From Lichenicoccus sp964246745 (GTDB taxonomy: Bacteria > Pseudomonadota > Alphaproteobacteria > Acetobacterales > Acetobacteraceae), in contig CAXTRK010000003.1 of NCBI GenBank assembly GCA_964246745.1, forward strand, positions 62,001-126,000: DNA of 64,000 nucleotides, in the 5' to 3' direction. Both the position numbers and the translations under genes were made by a program. A model generated the notes under the pieces. The model was given only the letters and a program-made list of their open reading frames with translations, had not been told where the DNA came from and ran no database searches. Shown here piece by piece: positions 58,970 through 64,000 of the stretch. Each line of letters starts with the position of its first letter. The first letter of the stretch is position 1.

Positions 58970-60166
58970 ATGACCAACACACCAACATGCCCGTGTTGCG
59001 GCGAGACGGCGGGACAGCCCTTCTATGAAGTGCGGTCCGTTCCAGTCCATAGCGTGACCGTTCTGCGAAGCCCGCAGGAGGCGCGCGCGATCGCCACCGG
59101 GAAGATCGCATTATCGCTGTGCGAGCATTGCGGATTTGTCTTCAACGCTGCCTTCGAAGGCGGCAAGCAGGACTATTTTCACGACTATGTCTCGACACAG
59201 GCGTCGTCGTCGGTCTTCAACAGCTTCCATCGCCGTCTGGCGCAAGATCTGATCGACCGCCATGATCTGCACCAGCGCCGTGTTGTCGAGATCGGGTGCG
59301 GACAGGGAGAATTCCTGACTTTGCTCGCCGGTCTTGGTCAGAACCAAGGCACCGGTTTCGATCCCGCTTACGAACCTGGCGGCGTGCTGCCGGATGGTGT
59401 GCGCATCATCAAGGACCTCTATTCATCCCGTCACGCGGAAGCCGCGGGGGACTTCATCGCCTGCAAGATGACACTGGAGCATATCGGCGATGTCGGCGCT
59501 TTCGTCTCGGGAGTGAGACAGGCCTGCGGCGACGAGGCGAAGCGCACCGTCTTCTTCCAGGTTCCCGACGCGGGGCACATCTTCGCCCAGTTGGGCTTCT
59601 GGGATGTCTATTACGAACATTGCTCCTACTTCTTCGCCTCCACTCTGGGCAACCTGTTCGAACGCTGCGGATTTCAGGTCACGAAATTGCGAAGCGACTA
59701 TGACGGGCAATATCTGATGGTCGAGGGTCATCCCGCGACGCGTGCGGCTCCTGCGGCTTCGGGTCCGTCCGATCTGAGGCGGACGATCGACTCAGTCCGT
59801 CGCTTTGCGCGTGAAGTCACAGATCACCTCGCAGCATGGTCGGCGGACCTCGCAGAGCAGAAGCGGACAGGGCGGCGCACGGTGCTTTGGGGCGGCGGCT
59901 CGAAGGCGGTGGCATTTCTCACCACCCTTGGGATCACCGACGAGATCGAGGCGGCCGTCGATATGAACCCCGAAAAGCACGGCAGCTTCCTCGCCGTGAC
60001 CGGCCATCCGGTGATCTCGCCGGAGGCGCTCCGAGGCGAGCGGATTGATCGGGTCATTGTGATGAACCCAATCTATTGTGATGAGGTGGCAAGGCTGCTC
60101 AAGGATCTCGACTGTCCTGCCGCTTTGATACCGATCACAGCAGTCCTGGCCAGAGAAGCAGCCTGA
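58970..60166 (+). CDS. Second three-domain sugar methyltransferase
   Basis: This is a 398-residue relative of the preceding protein with the same order: zinc-binding part (CPCCGET, CEHCGFVFN), SAM domain (VVEIGCGQGEFLTLL, CKMTLEHIGDV) and C-terminal domain (LWGGGSKAVAFLTTL, AVDMNPEKHGSFL). It differs clearly in sequence, so it is an old paralogue or a separately acquired enzyme. It probably methylates a different position or substrate of the same glycan. It is 21 bp after the first methyltransferase gene. Confidence 0.85.
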   Translation: MTNTPTCPCCGETAGQPFYEVRSVPVHSVTVLRSPQEARAIATGKIALSLCEHCGFVFNAAFEGGKQDYFHDYVSTQASSSVFNSFHRRLAQDLIDRHDLHQRRVVEIGCGQGEFLTLLAGLGQNQGTGFDPAYEPGGVLPDGVRIIKDLYSSRHAEAAGDFIACKMTLEHIGDVGAFVSGVRQACGDEAKRTVFFQVPDAGHIFAQLGFWDVYYEHCSYFFASTLGNLFERCGFQVTKLRSDYDGQYLMVEGHPATRAAPAASGPSDLRRTIDSVRRFAREVTDHLAAWSADLAEQKRTGRRTVLWGGGSKAVAFLTTLGITDEIEAAVDMNPEKHGSFLAVTGHPVISPEALRGERIDRVIVMNPIYCDEVARLLKDLDCPAALIPITAVLAREAA

Positions 60167-60178
60167 GGAGTTCATGCA

Positions 60179-61048
60179 ATGAATGTCAGCATCGCCTCGC
60201 CCCGCCCGCCCGTCGCCGCGGAGTTCGATGCCGCGGTCGCCAGAATGGTTCCGATCGACCGGCTCATGGCCGCCAAGGAGGAGTTGCGTGAGCAGTTCCG
60301 CGCCGGTTCCCCCTATCCACACATCGTCATCGATGGCTTCTTTGATCCCGAGATCCTTGATCGCGTGATCAAGGACTTCCCGAGCCAGGGCGGTCGTGAC
60401 TGGATCAAATACGATACCGAGAACGAGATCAAGCAGACCTCGCGAGGCATCGCCGATCTGTCGGCCTTCACCCAGGCCTTCTTTATGCAACTTAATTCAG
60501 AGCCGATGCTGGGCTTTCTGAGGTTCGTGACCGGTCACGCGGATCTGGTCGCGGATCCGCTGTTCCATGGCGGCGGATTGCACGAGTCCTTTCGCGGCGG
60601 CTGGCTCAATGTCCACGTGGATTGGACCCAGCATCCGGTCCTGCCGCTGGCGCGCCGTCTCAACCTGATCATCTATCTTAATCGTGACTGGGAACCTGCC
60701 TGGGGGGGCGCCCTAGACCTCTGTGATCACGTCACCAAAACGGCCGGCGCCAGCGTCGTGCCGAGCTTCAATCGCGCGGTGATTTTCGAGACCAATGATG
60801 AGACGCTGCATGGCTTCCCCGATCCGATGACATGCCCGGTTGACCGGTCGCGGAAGTCCGTCTCTCTATTCTATTGGAGCCCGGATCCGGAGGCCGTCAA
60901 AAAGAGCAGCTTTATTACCTTCTTGCCGGGTAAGCGTCATACGCGTGTGAAAGCTGTGCTTCGCTCCTTTGTTCCTCCGATCACCTACGTCGCGCGCGAC
61001 AAGCTCGTCTCCACCCTTCGGCGTGTGCGTCGCGGCTCTGCGCGCTGA
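60179..61048 (+). CDS. 2-oxoglutarate/Fe(II)-dependent oxygenase
   Basis: This is a 289-residue 2OG-Fe(II) dioxygenase of the prolyl-4-hydroxylase-like type. The metal ligands are HVD in LNVHVDWTQHP and a distal His in ETLHGFPDP; the 2-oxoglutarate Arg is probably in DRSRKSVSLFYWS. YPHIVIDGFFDPEIL is a common N-terminal strand in the group. GAGGAG precedes the ATG. It lies 12 bp after the second methyltransferase gene, so a hydroxylation of the glycan or its precursor is inferred; a protein substrate cannot be excluded. Confidence 0.83.
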   Translation: MNVSIASPRPPVAAEFDAAVARMVPIDRLMAAKEELREQFRAGSPYPHIVIDGFFDPEILDRVIKDFPSQGGRDWIKYDTENEIKQTSRGIADLSAFTQAFFMQLNSEPMLGFLRFVTGHADLVADPLFHGGGLHESFRGGWLNVHVDWTQHPVLPLARRLNLIIYLNRDWEPAWGGALDLCDHVTKTAGASVVPSFNRAVIFETNDETLHGFPDPMTCPVDRSRKSVSLFYWSPDPEAVKKSSFITFLPGKRHTRVKAVLRSFVPPITYVARDKLVSTLRRVRRGSAR

Positions 61049-61075
61049 TCAAGGCGCGGCACGCGCGAGGCTCCA

Positions 61076-62647
61076 GTGACAAAACGAACTTACAACTTCT
61101 GCCTGGTCTTGGTCCTGCTTGCCGCCTTGGCGGCGCAAGCGAGCCTGTTCAGTCTGGGTCTGTTCAGGATGACCTCGGATGAGAGCGCGCGCATTCTGAC
61201 CGCCTGGCATCTCGATTGGTCGAACGCGCTCGAGCCGTTCCTCTGGCCTCCGTTCTATAAGCTGTTCGTTGGCACAGCGCTCAAAATCTACCCGAGCGTG
61301 TTCTATACGCCTCGCTTGCTTGTCTGCATCTTCGGGCTGCTCAGCCTGCTGTCGATTGCCTGGCTGGCGACGGAACTGTTCGGCGATCGCCTGATCAGCG
61401 TGGTTGCCGCGGTCTTGGCGATTGCCGCCCCGCAGCGGCTTATTTTCAGCGTCGTGCCGCTGTCTGACATCTATTACTTTGTCTTTATCGTCTCCGCCGC
61501 CGCAGCCACGGCCAATTGGCTGCGTACAGACAGAACGCTGCCGCTGATGCTGGCATGCGTGTTTCTGATCTTGGCAGAGGCGGTGCGGTTCGAGGGGGGG
61601 CTGTTCGCCGTTTTTCTTGAACTCCTGCTTCTGCATCGCTGGCTTATCCTCAAGCGTCTGTCATTCAGCAGGCTCGCCGCGTCCTCTGTGCTCCTGTTCG
61701 GATTTCCGATCCTCTGGGCGGTCAACTCGCTGGTCTGGTATGGCACGCTGCACAATCTTGGCGTCGCATCGCAGCAATTCGTCGGCGAATTCGGCCATAA
61801 TCTCGCTTATGCGATCAAATGGTCTCCATTGCGCTTCTTCATTCAGGACATCATCTGGAACCCGCTGACGCTGCCCGGAGTCGTGGCACTGGTATGGCTT
61901 GCCACGGGCGACAGGACAATCAGGCTATGGGCATTGCTGTATGGCGTTCCTTTGCTGGTGTTCACTCTCGTCTGCATCATCACCTTCAGCATTCCGACTG
62001 CCGCGACGTGGCGGACAAGCGGCGTATGGACGCTGATGATGTTGCCGTTCGATGCGTTCATCGCGGTCCGTATCGGGGCAATCCTGTCTCGTTCGCCAGG
62101 GCTGCCGAAGGCGGCGCTGTTGGCGCTGCTGCTTCTTGCCCTCCTGCCGATGAGCGTGCGCAGCGCCTGGTACACCCATGACGGCTTGCGTAACAACGAG
62201 ACGCGCAGAGTGCATCAAGAGCGGGCACTTGATCTGTATCTTGATGCGCAACTCAAGGCCGCTCCCGGCACGGTGGCGGTGGTCGATAGCTCCACCAACC
62301 TTGACTATCTGGATGTGCTCGCCTTCTCTCGATTTCCGGATCGATTGATGGCGACCGGCGGCGGAGATCCAGTGCGGATCGGATTTTATGAGCCGATGCG
62401 CAGCGCTTATGCCGGACATGCCGATGTCGCACGATTTCTGACTGACCGGTTTGGTCTTGACCATGGCGGCGCGCCGGCGGCGTTCGCCGCATATCATGTC
62501 GGCTTTCTGGTCGTTCGGAGTCCCGATGACGTCTCTGCCCTCAATGCAAGCAGGCTGGTAACACGCATACGGCACTTTAATGACTGGACCATCTACGCGG
62601 TCAAGCCGCTTGTGGACAAGAAGCCTCAGGTTGCGCACGCCGGCTAA
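61076..62647 (+). CDS. GT39/ArnT-like membrane glycosyltransferase
   Basis: This integral membrane protein of 523 residues has about 10-12 helices followed by a soluble C-terminal domain. The N-terminal loop DESARILTAWHL carries the Asp-Glu pair typical of PMT/ArnT-type polyprenyl-phosphate-sugar transferases. WPPFYKLFVG is also characteristic. It should use lipid-linked sugar donors at the periplasmic face. A GTG start at 61076 is supported by AGG five bases upstream. It lies 27 bp after the oxygenase gene. Confidence 0.8.
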   Translation: MTKRTYNFCLVLVLLAALAAQASLFSLGLFRMTSDESARILTAWHLDWSNALEPFLWPPFYKLFVGTALKIYPSVFYTPRLLVCIFGLLSLLSIAWLATELFGDRLISVVAAVLAIAAPQRLIFSVVPLSDIYYFVFIVSAAAATANWLRTDRTLPLMLACVFLILAEAVRFEGGLFAVFLELLLLHRWLILKRLSFSRLAASSVLLFGFPILWAVNSLVWYGTLHNLGVASQQFVGEFGHNLAYAIKWSPLRFFIQDIIWNPLTLPGVVALVWLATGDRTIRLWALLYGVPLLVFTLVCIITFSIPTAATWRTSGVWTLMMLPFDAFIAVRIGAILSRSPGLPKAALLALLLLALLPMSVRSAWYTHDGLRNNETRRVHQERALDLYLDAQLKAAPGTVAVVDSSTNLDYLDVLAFSRFPDRLMATGGGDPVRIGFYEPMRSAYAGHADVARFLTDRFGLDHGGAPAAFAAYHVGFLVVRSPDDVSALNASRLVTRIRHFNDWTIYAVKPLVDKKPQVAHAG

Positions 62648-62656
62648 GTCGATCTT

Positions 62657-63268
62657 TTGATAAAGCTCAAACTCATTGTGCGCGGACCATTCGGGCATTG
62701 GGTGGCTTGGAGCGCGGTCGGATTGGCTCTGCTGTTGATCTCCGGCTACGCTCTCGATCACAGGGTAGCTCGCTTCGTGCATGAGCACATGCGTTTTTCT
62801 CGCACCGCGAGGCGCCTGGTCCATATTCCTGAACTGCTGACAGCCTTCTGTCTGGTGGCAACAGTTTTGCTCGGGGCTTGGTCGGCGTTCGTGGCGCGAC
62901 TGAACGGGATCTGGCGAGAGATCATGTTGGCGTCCGTCAGTTTGTGTATCGCACTGACACTGACGAGCGCGTTAAAGATCTGGTTTGGCCGTATCCCGCC
63001 GGGACGCTGGTACTATCATCAATGGCATAATTTCTACGCCTATCTATCCGGCTCGTTTCCTTCCGGTCATATGACGGCGATCGCCGCGATCGCGCCCTTC
63101 GTGTGGGCGCGCTCCGCGTTGTTGATGCTGGTGCTCGTGCTGGCGGGAATCGCCACCAGCTATGGATTGGTCACGCAGCAGGCGCATTTCATTTCAGACC
63201 TGTTCGGCGGCATGCTTGTCGGAGGCTCGGTCGGCTACGCTGTGCAATGCTCCGACCAGCATCGGTAG
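62657..63268 (+). CDS. PAP2 family membrane phosphatase
   Basis: This is a membrane phosphatase of about 203 residues and five to six helices. The catalytic His-bearing motif FPSGH is intact and HFISDLFGG holds the second conserved His and Asp. The first motif reads KIWFGRIPP, and the Arg normally before the second His is replaced, so it fits the variant branch also seen with GRTWP-type motifs. It may recycle undecaprenyl pyrophosphate or remove a lipid phosphate in this cluster. The first usable start is a TTG at 62657 without a clear ribosome binding site; a GTG seven codons later is possible. Confidence 0.78.
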   Translation: MIKLKLIVRGPFGHWVAWSAVGLALLLISGYALDHRVARFVHEHMRFSRTARRLVHIPELLTAFCLVATVLLGAWSAFVARLNGIWREIMLASVSLCIALTLTSALKIWFGRIPPGRWYYHQWHNFYAYLSGSFPSGHMTAIAAIAPFVWARSALLMLVLVLAGIATSYGLVTQQAHFISDLFGGMLVGGSVGYAVQCSDQHR

Positions 63269-63281
63269 AGCAAATGGACGC

Positions 63282-64000
63282 TTAGAACTGGAAGTAGAGG
63301 AACCGGCTGGGATTGTCGAGGTTGCATAGACTGACGATCAGCAGCATGCCGATGGCCACTCCCCAGGCAATGTTTGGCCGCCAACGCAGGACCGCAATCG
63401 GGAAGGGTCTGACTGATTCCAGCGCTGGCTTGAAGCCGACCATGATCTGTTGGGTGTTTGGCAATCCCCATACGATGGCAAAGCCCACGCAGATCCTGAG
63501 CCAATGCTTGAACTGTGTCGCACTTTGGCTTGGCGTTATGAGGCCGGCCTCGGAAAGCCGGGCGGCAATCCCATGTGTCCACCTGAACAGACTGGCTGGC
63601 ACAAGGATTTGACCGGCGACCGGATGCAGCCCAAGCAGTCCACGGAGCATCGAGACGGCTGCCGCGGCGGAGGGTGCACGGAAGAAAACCTGTGCGATCA
63701 GGACGGCGAAAAAGGTGATGGCGATGCTGGCGCCGACGCCCGCGAAATGGACGAAATTGCCATGCTCTGAGGCGTTCCTGGCGGCTGGCCTGATGGCGCG
63801 CCAGGCATGATTGATCGAAAGATAGGTCCCGTGCAGCAAACCGAACACCAGGAATTGCAGCCCCGCTCCGTGCCAGATGCCGGCGAGCGACATGGTGAAG
63901 AACATCGGGAACATCACCATGCTGGTGAAGCCTCCGACGCTTCTGACGGCACGGCGTGACGTGCTCAAGCCCTTTGCCGCGCGTCGACGGGTTATCCAGA
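63282..64000 (-). CDS. MBOAT family O-acyltransferase (N-terminal part outside window)
   Basis: This is the C-terminal part (about 239 residues) of an MBOAT membrane acyltransferase of the AlgI/DltB type. The active-site His lies in SLAGIWHGAGLQFLVFGLLHG. About six membrane helices follow, and the protein ends FLYFQF. The frame stays open through the window edge, so the start lies outside. Such enzymes add acetyl or other acyl groups to exported polysaccharides, which fits the adjacent glycan genes. It converges on the PAP2 gene. Confidence 0.85.
   Translation of the reverse strand, partial: WITRRRAAKGLSTSRRAVRSVGGFTSMVMFPMFFTMSLAGIWHGAGLQFLVFGLLHGTYLSINHAWRAIRPAARNASEHGNFVHFAGVGASIAITFFAVLIAQVFFRAPSAAAAVSMLRGLLGLHPVAGQILVPASLFRWTHGIAARLSEAGLITPSQSATQFKHWLRICVGFAIVWGLPNTQQIMVGFKPALESVRPFPIAVLRWRPNIAWGVAIGMLLIVSLCNLDNPSRFLYFQF

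Noticed and set aside
63991..64000. A TTATCCAGA sequence close to a DnaA box.
   Set aside because: It is a single imperfect copy inside the MBOAT coding region, far from dnaA.
1..64000. CRISPR arrays, insertion sequences or prophage genes.
   Set aside because: I saw no regularly spaced repeats, transposase or integrase motifs, or phage structural genes on either strand.

Overview
This window is a high-GC alphaproteobacterial chromosome segment. The best fit is the Acetobacteraceae (acetic acid bacteria and relatives, Rhodospirillales). The reasons are two cytochrome bo3 quinol oxidase operons, an L-idonate/gluconate oxidoreductase locus, an E. coli-like dihydroxyacid dehydratase, and the order mutM / ubiE-coaBC-dut / rpsT-dnaA-dnaN-recF-gyrB. 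The family assignment is inference from gene content; no rRNA is present. Genes are tightly packed with many 4-bp ATGA start/stop overlaps. I see no tRNA, rRNA, insertion sequence, prophage or CRISPR array and no obvious pseudogene.

Layout. 1-5.5 kb: the end of a SufE gene, an SPFH membrane protein and a first cyoABCD operon. 5.8-6.3 kb: a BrnT/BrnA toxin-antitoxin pair. 6.6-9.7 kb: a NitT/TauT-type ABC ATPase and a double-domain permease with no binding protein beside them. 9.8-12.3 kb: dut, coaBC and ubiE on the minus strand. 12.3-20.4 kb: mutM, rpsT and the replication cluster dnaA-dnaN-recF-gyrB on the plus strand. 20.4-24.8 kb: a DUF427 protein, a basic AT-hook-like protein, a polyol-type MFS carrier and ilvD.

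24.9-34.1 kb is a sugar-acid locus. On the minus strand L-idonate 5-dehydrogenase is followed by a sugar ABC transporter (ATPase, permease, binding protein), an SMP-30 lactonase and two SDR dehydrogenases. Divergently lie gluconate 5-dehydrogenase and a GhrB-like 2-ketoacid reductase. Together they could import a sugar acid or lactone and interconvert idonate, 5-ketogluconate and gluconate. 34.1-36.8 kb holds the least explained unit: three co-transcribed genes for a membrane-anchored ClpB-D2-like AAA+ ATPase between two single-pass membrane proteins of unknown family. 36.9-40.2 kb: an OGFr-domain protein, a DUF3108 periplasmic protein, a TetR/DUF4188 divergent pair and gph. 40.2-43.4 kb: glmU-glmS for UDP-GlcNAc synthesis.

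43.4-47.5 kb is a second, diverged cyoABCD operon, followed by TspO, then fdhD-thiO-thiS-thiG-thiE (thiazole synthesis and coupling) and an LhgO-like FAD oxidoreductase. From 53.2 kb to the end is a surface-polysaccharide cluster: a GT2 glycosyltransferase, a Wzx-like flippase, glucose-1-phosphate cytidylyltransferase, an SDR sugar epimerase/dehydratase, two three-domain sugar methyltransferases, a 2OG-Fe(II) oxygenase, a GT39-like membrane glycosyltransferase, a PAP2 phosphatase and the C-terminal part of an MBOAT acyltransferase. This set suggests a CDP-sugar-derived, C-methylated and perhaps O-acylated glycan.
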